Below, piece after piece: positions 34,306 through 41,761 of a stretch of 53,918 bases of DNA (positions are counted from its first letter, which is position 1; every line of letters begins with the position of its first letter). The stretch is from Candidatus Margulisiibacteriota bacterium (GTDB lineage Bacteria > Margulisbacteria > Riflemargulisbacteria > GWF2-35-9). The position numbers were made by a program, and so were the translations under genes. The stretch lies in assembly GCA_028715625.1 (NCBI GenBank), contig JAQURL010000008.1:1-53918 (forward strand). Direction: 5' to 3'. The notes below the pieces were generated by a model that saw nothing but the letters and a program-made list of their open reading frames with translations, made no database searches and was not told where the DNA came from.

Positions 34306-35745
34306 ATGAAAAAAGTAGCAGTAAGCATAATTGGCGCAGCGATTCTAATATTTATCCTCGGGGGATGCGCCCAGAGATTAGGGCTGGTTAACAATTCATC
34401 ACCGGCTGACTCCATTGCACGTTTTGATATAAGTGGTGCACAAAGTTTATTCATTGCAAACGCAGTGAATAAAAGTGTTAGTACCGGCATGTCGGCTAAG
34501 GCAGCCAAAGTAGCCTCCAGTAACAATGGTAACAGTGATAACAGCGGCAACAATGGTAATGGTAATGGCAACAACGGCAATGGCAATGGTAATAGCGGCA
34601 CTCCTGCAACAGTGACACCTGAACCTGTTGTTACGCCAGTAACAACAGTAACCCCGGTTCCTGAAGATATAACGACAGAAGTCTCGGGAACCAAATCATT
34701 ATACAAATTGATGCCTGATGGTACAGTCCAGCCTGTTGGGTTCTATGATCCATATAATAATTTAATTCAGTTTCAGGCTGAAGTAGTTGGAATTAAAAAT
34801 ATTAATAAGGATTATTTATCTGTCAAATTCCTGGACAGCGCCACCTCCGGTAGTTTTTTATATTTTCTGGTAAATAAAACAACCGGTATTGCCTATTTAT
34901 ATGGAACCAATATTAATGAAAACACTTCCATAACTTATCCCAGTGATGGCACAAAATACTACTTTATAAACAACCAGGGACGTTTGGTTAGACTGGACTT
35001 TACGGTATCCAGTACTACAGGTATTAAAATGACAGTTCTGCCGGCTCTTAAAGGTGTAAACTACGCCACAGCCAAAATAGATAAAAATGAAAATATTATT
35101 GTAGGAGACAAGTTCATAAAACAAACAACAGGTGGTTATGAATACCTGACTGTTGCTTCCCAGGGCAAAGATGTCTATGTAAGCAAATCCGGAGATTTTA
35201 ATTACTATTCCGGTGCTCAACTTTTCAAACTATGTTTGGATGCCAATAATGCCGTACAAAGCATAGCTATTACTACAACTCAGGGTACAGACTACCAGTT
35301 TGTAGCCACAATAGAAAGCAATACTCCCTTACTCACAAATACAGATTACGGTTATTATTCATTTCCAAAATTAAGTTCGTCCGGTGTAGCGCAAAGTTTG
35401 CTGATAGCCAAATACAACGCAAACACAATGGCCATTAATACAATTGAGTATCCCAAAACAGCAAAAGCTGTTGCAGGCAATCAACTACTCTACGTTTTGA
35501 AAGACAACAAAACTATAGAAAAAGTGGATACTAATTTAACCATACAAAGTTTCTACACAACTAATGAATATGATATAACCAGCGTAGCAGCGAATAATGC
35601 CAACGAAGTGTACTTCTACGGACTAAGATATAGCGATGGTGCTTATATCGCCGCTGTTCTGAATCCTGATGGCACTCAAAAAACCATTACAACTTCTGTT
35701 ACTGTAGCTGAAGTTTCTTATCTGACACCGCTTAAAACTAAATAA
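34306..35745 (+). CDS. Lipoprotein of tandem pair, copy 1 (with Asn/Gly insert)
   Basis: 479 residues. Lipoprotein signal with lipobox LGGC (acylated Cys21), then about residues 70-97 of Asn/Gly/Ser low-complexity repeat and a Pro/Thr-rich linker (PEPVVTPVTTVTPVPED). The remaining about 370 residues carry many beta strands with KIDKNENIIVGDKFI-type repeats, suggestive of a propeller or similar repeat fold. The last 380 residues are highly similar to copy 2. Predicted to sit in the outer membrane or face the periplasm. Function unknown. A rho-independent terminator follows. Confidence 0.75.
   Translation: MKKVAVSIIGAAILIFILGGCAQRLGLVNNSSPADSIARFDISGAQSLFIANAVNKSVSTGMSAKAAKVASSNNGNSDNSGNNGNGNGNNGNGNGNSGTPATVTPEPVVTPVTTVTPVPEDITTEVSGTKSLYKLMPDGTVQPVGFYDPYNNLIQFQAEVVGIKNINKDYLSVKFLDSATSGSFLYFLVNKTTGIAYLYGTNINENTSITYPSDGTKYYFINNQGRLVRLDFTVSSTTGIKMTVLPALKGVNYATAKIDKNENIIVGDKFIKQTTGGYEYLTVASQGKDVYVSKSGDFNYYSGAQLFKLCLDANNAVQSIAITTTQGTDYQFVATIESNTPLLTNTDYGYYSFPKLSSSGVAQSLLIAKYNANTMAINTIEYPKTAKAVAGNQLLYVLKDNKTIEKVDTNLTIQSFYTTNEYDITSVAANNANEVYFYGLRYSDGAYIAAVLNPDGTQKTITTSVTVAEVSYLTPLKTK
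34514..34602 (+). repeat. Asn/Gly-coding microsatellite-like tract
   Basis: Degenerate tandem repeat of AAYGGY-type hexamers inside lipoprotein gene 1, coding an Asn-Gly-rich spacer. It is absent from copy 2, which passes directly from the signal region to the conserved domain. In-frame slippage could vary its length between strains. Confidence 0.75.
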
Positions 35746-35774
35746 CTGCAACCATCTTTTTTAATTATTTTATT

Positions 35775-35807
35775 GGAAACCCGGCTAATGGCCGGGTTTC
35801 CTTTTAT
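35775..35807 (+). terminator. Rho-independent terminator after lipoprotein gene 1
   Basis: Perfect 11 bp stem GGAAACCCGGC (35775-35785)/GCCGGGTTTCC (35791-35801), loop TAATG, followed by TTTTAT. It should separate the two tandem genes transcriptionally. Confidence 0.9.
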
Positions 35808-35839
35808 ATTGTGTTTTCAATTTATATAACTAAATTTTT

Positions 35840-35902
35840 CGATGAATATTTTTATTCTCCACGGGTATATAAATAAATGTAATTAAAAAAGGGGGAAGAG
35901 AA
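35840..35902 (+). promoter_or_regulatory. Conserved leader of lipoprotein gene 2
   Basis: Counterpart of 34243-34305: ATGAATATTTTTATT, CC..CGGG core, TATATAAATAAATGTAAT and AAAAAAGGGGGAAGAGAA before the ATG. Because a strong terminator lies between the genes, this leader must contain a working promoter. The -10 is probably within the TATATAAAT stretch; I cannot place the -35 with certainty. Confidence 0.55.
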
Positions 35903-37168
35903 ATGAAAAAAGTAGTAAGTTTAGCAAGCATCGCAGTTCTGATGTTTATCCTTGGGGGATGCGCCCAAAAATTAGGTCTGGTGAATGATTCTTCACCGGC
36001 AGATTCTATAGCTCGTTTTGATATCAGCGGGGCTCAAAGTGTATTTATAGCCAGTGAGGTACCTAAAGGAGCCGCTACTGCCAAAGGGCTGTCTATTAAA
36101 GCAAATGCCAATAAAAAACTGCTCTATAAGATGTTGCCTGATGGCACAGTCCAACAAGTAGGATTTTATAATACCAAGACAAATGTTATATCTTTTACGG
36201 CTGAAGCAGTGGATATAAAAACTATTAATAGTGACTATTTGTCTATTAAATTTCTTGATAATACTACTTCCGGCAGTTATTTGTATTTTCTTGTAAATAA
36301 AACTACCGGTTACGCTTATCTGTATGGAACAAATATTAATGAAAAAACATCCATAACTTATCCCAGTGACGGTACAAAATATTACTTTGTAAATGATCAG
36401 GGTCGTTTGGTTAGACTTGACTTTACAGCTGCCAACACTACAGGCATTAAAATGACAGTTCTGCCGGCTCTTAAAGGTGTAAACTATGCCACAGCCAAAA
36501 TAGATAAAAATGAAAACATCATTGTCGGTGATAAATTTATCAAGCAGACAACCGGTGGTTATGAATACCTGACTGTTGCTTCCCAGGGCAAAGATGTCTA
36601 TGTAAGCAAATCCGGAGATTTTAATTACTATGCAGGAGCTCAGCTTTTCAAACTGTGTCTGGATGCCAATAATACCGTACAAAGCATAGCTATTACCACG
36701 ACCCAGGGAACAGATTATCAATTTGTCGCTACTATAGAAAGCAATACACCTTTAATAACCGACTCAGATTATAGTTATTACTCATTTCCCAAATTAAGCG
36801 CTTCCGGTGTAGCTCAAAGTACACTTATAGCTAAATATAATGCGAATACTCTGGCTATAAATACAATTGAGTATCCCAAAACAGCCAGAGCCATTGCCGG
36901 CAATCAGCTACTCTATGTCTTAAAAGATAACAAAACTATAGAAAAAGTAGATACTAACCTTGCTATACAAAGTTTTTATACAACAAATGAATACGACATA
37001 ACCAGCGCTGCTGCAAACAATGCTAACGAAGTATATTTCTATGGTCTGAGATATAGCGACGGGGCTTATATCGCTGCAGTTCTGAATCCTGATGGCACTC
37101 AAAAATCCATTACAACTTCTGTTACTGTGGCTGAAGTATCTTACCTGACACCGCTTAAAACTAAATAG
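35903..37168 (+). CDS. Lipoprotein of tandem pair, copy 2
   Basis: 421 residues. Signal with lipobox LGGC (acylated Cys20), then an N-terminal block shared with copy 1 (QKLGLVNDSSPADSIARFDI). It lacks the Asn/Gly and Pro/Thr insert, and has a C-terminal region of about 340 residues nearly identical in protein sequence to copy 1. DNA identity is patchy: perfect runs alternate with segments in which almost every third base differs. Likely surface or periplasmic; function unknown. Ends at a bidirectional terminator. Confidence 0.75.
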   Translation: MKKVVSLASIAVLMFILGGCAQKLGLVNDSSPADSIARFDISGAQSVFIASEVPKGAATAKGLSIKANANKKLLYKMLPDGTVQQVGFYNTKTNVISFTAEAVDIKTINSDYLSIKFLDNTTSGSYLYFLVNKTTGYAYLYGTNINEKTSITYPSDGTKYYFVNDQGRLVRLDFTAANTTGIKMTVLPALKGVNYATAKIDKNENIIVGDKFIKQTTGGYEYLTVASQGKDVYVSKSGDFNYYAGAQLFKLCLDANNTVQSIAITTTQGTDYQFVATIESNTPLITDSDYSYYSFPKLSASGVAQSTLIAKYNANTLAINTIEYPKTARAIAGNQLLYVLKDNKTIEKVDTNLAIQSFYTTNEYDITSAAANNANEVYFYGLRYSDGAYIAAVLNPDGTQKSITTSVTVAEVSYLTPLKTK

Positions 37169-37196
37169 TAACAATAATAATATTTAATGAATGTTC

Positions 37197-37229
37197 AAAA
37201 AAAGCCCGTCTGAATAGTCGGGCTTTTTT
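37197..37229 (+). terminator. Bidirectional terminator between lipoprotein gene 2 and lnt
   Basis: A-run, GCCCG stem (37204-37208), 10 nt loop, CGGGC (37219-37223), then a run of six T. The A-run and T-run make it usable from both strands, as expected between convergent genes. Confidence 0.85.
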
Positions 37230-37230
37230 A

Positions 37231-38574
37231 TTATAAAGGAACTTTATAGATAATATACCCTTCTTTGTTTGATGGCAGTATTCTCCTTATTCTGCCATTT
37301 TCATCGATAACAGCTGATTTACCGCCATTGCTAACAAAAAGAAGATATTTTCTGTATTCGGCGGCGCGACAAATAGCGGAACGCAAATGCAGTTCTTTAA
37401 AACAGGCATGGAACCAGGCATCATTGGTAAGCACCAAAAATAAATCAGAATCTTTTATTCTTTTGTAAAGTGCGGGAAACGCCGACTCATAGCAGATAAC
37501 CGTTCCATAACGCACACTTTGAATAGTAACTGGCTCAATTGTCCTGGACGCGTCATAATCAACAAGATCCATAGGTCGCAAGAAACCGAACAACCAGGGT
37601 ACCCTCTCCCCAAAAGGTACAAGATGATTTTTATAATAATTTTTTTCTACATTTCCATCCCTGTAAAACATAACAGAATTATAAATTTTGTTGTCACGTC
37701 TGGCCGGCAAACCGAATATTAAAACTTTTTTACCGATAACATCATTTTCATTTAACAACCTGACTATTTTATTTTCCCATAATGCCGGAATGATAGACTC
37801 GGGCAATATGATTACATCCAGATTTTTTTCTTTGCTTACTACAAAAGTTAAAAGCTGCAAGTAATTATTTAATAGATTTTCATAATAATCGGCGTTATGT
37901 CTTAGTTCTTCTTTAACATCGGTTTGGACCAGGGCTACCTGAAGTTGCCTCTGATTATGAGCCGCTTTTTCAGGCAATAATGATCTGATTCCTGTTAATA
38001 CAATTAATAATAGAATGATAAAAAGTAATCCGGGGATATATTTCTCCTGCTTTTCCTTACAGACAATTAATTTGGCTATAAAAGCTGTTATACTGACAAG
38101 ACCGAAAGTCAACAAACTTGCGCCAAATGGATTATAAGCAATATACAAATAAGGCGCATAAACCTGAGTAAGATATAAACTATAAAAAGGATAACCAAAT
38201 GGTCCTAAGGTCAACAATCGTTCGAATATGGTCCAGGCTATTCCCAGTATTATAAAAGAAAATGGCTGTTCCTTAATTATCCGAATTAATTTAAAAAAGA
38301 TAAAAAAGAAAACAAAAAAGTAAAGAGTCAGTCCCAAAGTAAGGAACAAAGCTGCGATCTTTCCACCCACCCAGGGATATAAGGAGTAAATCCAGTAATT
38401 ATGAAAAAGCAGGAATAAAAATAACGACAAAAGCAGTTGTCGGGAAGGATATTTCTTTTCGCTCTTGTAATAATCGACGAAAAAAAACATCAGCACAATG
38501 ACAACCAGAGGATATAAATTTAGATAATAACTCATGGCCAGGACTAATGGACAAATAATGTAAAAGATAATCAT
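37231..38574 (-). CDS. lnt: Apolipoprotein N-acyltransferase
   Basis: 447 residues. Six or so N-terminal membrane helices (about 1-195) followed by a nitrilase-like periplasmic domain. The catalytic triad is visible as Glu259 (ILPESIIP), Lys315 (KNHLVPFGE) and Cys361 (VICYESAF). It adds the third acyl chain to lipoproteins in the inner membrane of diderm bacteria. Its start overlaps the preceding lipoprotein gene by 4 nt (ATGA). Slightly shorter than the E. coli enzyme (512). Substrates are encoded in the immediate vicinity. Confidence 0.93.
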   Translation of the reverse strand: MIIFYIICPLVLAMSYYLNLYPLVVIVLMFFFVDYYKSEKKYPSRQLLLSLFLFLLFHNYWIYSLYPWVGGKIAALFLTLGLTLYFFVFFFIFFKLIRIIKEQPFSFIILGIAWTIFERLLTLGPFGYPFYSLYLTQVYAPYLYIAYNPFGASLLTFGLVSITAFIAKLIVCKEKQEKYIPGLLFIILLLIVLTGIRSLLPEKAAHNQRQLQVALVQTDVKEELRHNADYYENLLNNYLQLLTFVVSKEKNLDVIILPESIIPALWENKIVRLLNENDVIGKKVLIFGLPARRDNKIYNSVMFYRDGNVEKNYYKNHLVPFGERVPWLFGFLRPMDLVDYDASRTIEPVTIQSVRYGTVICYESAFPALYKRIKDSDLFLVLTNDAWFHACFKELHLRSAICRAAEYRKYLLFVSNGGKSAVIDENGRIRRILPSNKEGYIIYKVPL

Positions 38575-39317
38575 AATATTCTGGCTTCCCAGGCGATAAT
38601 ATCCAGATTTCCGGAAACAGGCGCGTAATTGGTCGGGCCTCCGGTTTTGATCTGGTTCAGGTCATTGGTCATGACTGCCAAATCGGTCTGTAATGTATCG
38701 ACCAGTTTACGGTCCTTATCCAGCACCAGCAAATTGAAATAAAACGTGTCTCCGGCAGCCGGAGGGTTTCTTAAAGCGCTCAAGGAAATCTGAAAATAAA
38801 AACCGTTAGCATATTTTGAGCTGCTGTTGAACTGAAAGGATGTGTTGGAGAGTGAATTACGCGCTATTGAATTATGAATAACAGCGTTAGCCGTAACTGG
38901 GAAATAATTGCCAGTTCCAAAACACAGATAATTACCTTCGGAACTATCCATTACAATATCATCCGACCAGGTGGAAAAATAATTCTGATAATAATAGTTT
39001 ATTTTGTCATCAGCGGAAATAATAGTCGGATCCGGTATTGTAACACCGCTTAACTGTGATTCAATGCCGATATCTCCCGGTACAAACAGATAATAATTAA
39101 CCGGGAAATTAAGAGGTTGTTTGCTGTAAACAAAAATGTAGCGGTAACCTGCTATATTGTATTGGTCTCTGAAATTAACATTAAAATTCAGAACATTGCC
39201 CGCTGAAGTCTTTGGACTGGAAACCATTTCAGCGCAACCCGTTAATAAAAAAGCCGCAACCAGTATTAAAAAAGTTATGCTGTGAAGGAAATGTTTATCT
39301 TTCGGCATTTTCAGCAT
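38571..39317 (-). CDS. Lipoprotein of unknown function next to lptD
   Basis: 248 residues with lipobox LTGC (acylated Cys28) after a basic N-terminus, then a beta-rich, aromatic and Asn/Ser-rich domain (NYYLFVPGD; YYYQNYFSTW). ATG at 39315-39317 has AAGGG 6 nt upstream; a second Met three codons on is possible. It overlaps lptD by 23 nt and lnt by 4 nt. It occupies the place of a possible LptD partner, but it does not look like LptE and I do not assign that role. Confidence 0.75.
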   Translation of the reverse strand: MLKMPKDKHFLHSITFLILVAAFLLTGCAEMVSSPKTSAGNVLNFNVNFRDQYNIAGYRYIFVYSKQPLNFPVNYYLFVPGDIGIESQLSGVTIPDPTIISADDKINYYYQNYFSTWSDDIVMDSSEGNYLCFGTGNYFPVTANAVIHNSIARNSLSNTSFQFNSSSKYANGFYFQISLSALRNPPAAGDTFYFNLLVLDKDRKLVDTLQTDLAVMTNDLNQIKTGGPTNYAPVSGNLDIIAWEARIL

Positions 39318-41643
39318 CCAATCCCTTTAGTTTTAGACCTTCATTACCATAGCCTATACCAAAACTGTCATTTGGAAAAGCATTGACCCTAAACATGAAC
39401 ACATGTTCCTGTTTGTAATCATTCCATTCGTAAATCATTTCCACACAGTTCATATCGCGCCTGATCCTTAAAGATGGAATACGATACTGTTTGTTAATAT
39501 TGTTCCAAAGGAACTCGGCCTGAAATATCCAGCGTTCGTATTTATCCACTGGATAAACATAGCTGGTTAGTATATGGCTGTCATCAATAAATCCTGTTTT
39601 CAGATTGTAATTAGTGTTCATTTCTATAGAGTTTTCTTTATTGAACCTGTAGATGGCGCTGCCTTGTAAATTATTCCAGGCCTGATTCTGATAATCATAT
39701 CCTGAGGTAAGGGAAAAAAGATGGTCGATATCCTGATTATAGGATAAATAGTATCTTTGCGATTCTCTGGCATTATTCACAAAATCATATCCGTCCTCAA
39801 CACGAAAGCTCCAGAACCTGTTTATCAAATAAGAAAACACATTGGATAGCCGGTTTTGTCTGGACCTGATCTCGTCAAAATAAAAAGGAGTATAGCCCAG
39901 CGCATGCGCTTCAAAAAATGTAATTTTATTACTGATATTATTCTGTGGTAACAAGGTAAGATCGTATTTGTTATTGAAAGCAAATTGTTTGTCGCCGGTT
40001 TCGTATAAATATTGGTCATAATTATATTCAGCGCTGATATCATAAGCGCTGGAACGATACAAATACCCACCTAACCTGTTCTGCAGAAGCATACGGTTGT
40101 GATACAAATTTAACTGGGAAGTAATAAACTTCCTTTCATGATAAGAGCCAAGTGTAAGTATTGGAGTATAATTCAACCCAAAAAGCGAACGATTTTGAAA
40201 ATTCATGACTACCTCAGGTAAACTTTCCCGGTATTCCACATTAGCGTCGGTTGTAACCTTGTCGCCATCTACATCTATAAACGCGTCCACATTATATTGT
40301 ATATCACGAACACCAAGCTGCCCCAAACCTTCCTGCGGATTAATGCGCTGCCACAGGTTGATTCGTGGATTTAAAAACTGATCTTCGTTACCGTTATCAA
40401 CATTGTTACCATAATGCATGGCTGTATCCATGACCCAATTTTCGCCTAGAGTCATATGAGTCATATCATCTATATACTCTGTTCTTTTTTTTTGCGACTG
40501 GTAATCCGAGTTCCTGTAGAATAAATTATTGTTCATCCACTCGTTTTGCAAATGATCTGAAAAATTCAAATAATAGATTCTTGATCCTACAAAATTGTCG
40601 TAATTAAAATCCAGGTTATGCCCCAGTTTATCGAACTGTTTATCCCAGGAAAAAGCGAATTTTCGTTGAATATAGAAATAGTCTTCTTTGTTATATAAAT
40701 TCCAGTTACCCAACTGACTGTCACGCATTTGCAGATTATTTTCCCAGTAATCATCCCGGCTGCCATAGACCTGATACAAATTGCGCCGGCCCTGAGCATA
40801 AGTAATTTCACTATTTTTTGTAAGCACCAGCTTTTGTTTAAAGGACACTGCAAAATCATTTTCATCCTGTGCATAGGCATAAACATTCAGAGGATGATCG
40901 CTCTTGGGAAAAATATCGCTGCGCACACCAAGGCCCAGACCTTTATTGGACATTAAATCAATTAAAATAAGGGCCCTCAAATCTCTGTTAATATTATAAT
41001 CCAGGGCACTTTTGATAAAAGTTCCTTCCACCCTGTTATCACCTACAATCGGATACAAATAAATAGGGTTGCGATAACCAAGCTGGAACTCATAATATGG
41101 TGAATAAAACACAGGAATCATACCTGTATATGCATACACATCATAGGCTTCTATTCTTTGCTCAGGATAAAAAACAAATTTCCGGGCCTGAATAACATAA
41201 TATTGTCTTTCCGGCGGGCAGGAGGAAAAAGATGTCTTGCCGCCATAATACACTCCGTTTTTTCGGGAAATATTTTCACATTCAAAAAAAAGAGGAGTTA
41301 CAGCTTCCACTATATTAAAAGTGGCGCTGAATACATTAAAATTTATTTCGTTACTCTTTATATTATATTGTAATGATTCAGCTTTAAGGCTACGACCCTG
41401 ATAATTCATGGATACATGGCCCTGTGCCACCAGGATATTGCTGTCTGTATAGAGCACAACCGTATCTGCGTTTACTGTAAGGTCTTTATGGTAAAGCTGC
41501 ACATTTCCTGATGCCAGTATCATGGACTTGTTATCGTATTTCATATAATCGGCCATCAATGACACGGAATCGGCAAAAGCCATGCTTACTATAAAAGAAG
41601 TCAGTATATACATAAACCAAATTGGTTTATGGTATACTCGCAC
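39295..41643 (-). CDS. lptD: LPS-assembly outer-membrane protein LptD
   Basis: 782 residues from GTG at 41641-41643, chosen because it yields a proper signal peptide (MRVYHKPIWFMYILTSFIVS then cleavage after MAFA). The next ATG would leave only 14 residues without a basic part, and longer readings run into the non-coding repeat. An N-terminal OstA/LptA-like jellyroll (about 25-130: GNVQLYHKDLTVNADTVVLY, QGHVSMNYQGRSLKAESLQY) is followed by a large beta-barrel rich in Tyr, Asn and Trp. LptD inserts LPS into the outer leaflet. The start codon lies inside the terminal inverted repeat of the element at 41631-41760. Operon: TPR gene, lptD, lipoprotein, lnt. Confidence 0.85.
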   Translation of the reverse strand: MRVYHKPIWFMYILTSFIVSMAFADSVSLMADYMKYDNKSMILASGNVQLYHKDLTVNADTVVLYTDSNILVAQGHVSMNYQGRSLKAESLQYNIKSNEINFNVFSATFNIVEAVTPLFFECENISRKNGVYYGGKTSFSSCPPERQYYVIQARKFVFYPEQRIEAYDVYAYTGMIPVFYSPYYEFQLGYRNPIYLYPIVGDNRVEGTFIKSALDYNINRDLRALILIDLMSNKGLGLGVRSDIFPKSDHPLNVYAYAQDENDFAVSFKQKLVLTKNSEITYAQGRRNLYQVYGSRDDYWENNLQMRDSQLGNWNLYNKEDYFYIQRKFAFSWDKQFDKLGHNLDFNYDNFVGSRIYYLNFSDHLQNEWMNNNLFYRNSDYQSQKKRTEYIDDMTHMTLGENWVMDTAMHYGNNVDNGNEDQFLNPRINLWQRINPQEGLGQLGVRDIQYNVDAFIDVDGDKVTTDANVEYRESLPEVVMNFQNRSLFGLNYTPILTLGSYHERKFITSQLNLYHNRMLLQNRLGGYLYRSSAYDISAEYNYDQYLYETGDKQFAFNNKYDLTLLPQNNISNKITFFEAHALGYTPFYFDEIRSRQNRLSNVFSYLINRFWSFRVEDGYDFVNNARESQRYYLSYNQDIDHLFSLTSGYDYQNQAWNNLQGSAIYRFNKENSIEMNTNYNLKTGFIDDSHILTSYVYPVDKYERWIFQAEFLWNNINKQYRIPSLRIRRDMNCVEMIYEWNDYKQEHVFMFRVNAFPNDSFGIGYGNEGLKLKGLDAENAER
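41611..41631 (-). repeat. Perfect 21 bp palindrome in the 5' coding part of lptD
   Basis: CATAAACCAA-A-TTGGTTTATG, two 10 nt arms around one base, within codons 5-11 of lptD, directly beside the repeat element. Such a perfect palindrome is uncommon by chance in coding DNA and could be a regulator binding site or a mark of element insertion. Confidence 0.5.
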
Positions 41644-41760
41644 AAAATTGGGAATTCGGCGAGGCGTCCAAGAGCCAGGCGCGCAGGCGTATTCAAAAAT
41701 ACGTCGAGCACATGGCGCTGCAGACAACAAAGCCGAAAACCAATTTTGAAAGAGTATAAC
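41631..41760 (-). repeat. 130 bp MITE-like element with imperfect terminal inverted repeats
   Basis: Left end 41631-41651 and right end 41740-41760 are inverted copies with 17 of 21 bases matching, sharing a TATACTC block and the perfect CAAAATTGG/CCAATTTTG core; TTCGGC/GCCGAA extends the match inward. The interior is GC-richer than the neighbours and includes the hairpin CGTATT-caaa-AATACG (41688-41703). It fills the whole gap between the TPR gene stop (41762) and the lptD start. No coding capacity. Confidence 0.7.
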
Positions 41761-41761
41761 T

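Noticed and set aside
34278-34706. Minus-strand reading frame of 142 codons across lipoprotein gene 1
   Set aside because: It is the low-complexity antisense of the Asn/Gly repeat (Leu/Pro runs), with no ribosome site, and overlaps a well-supported lipoprotein.
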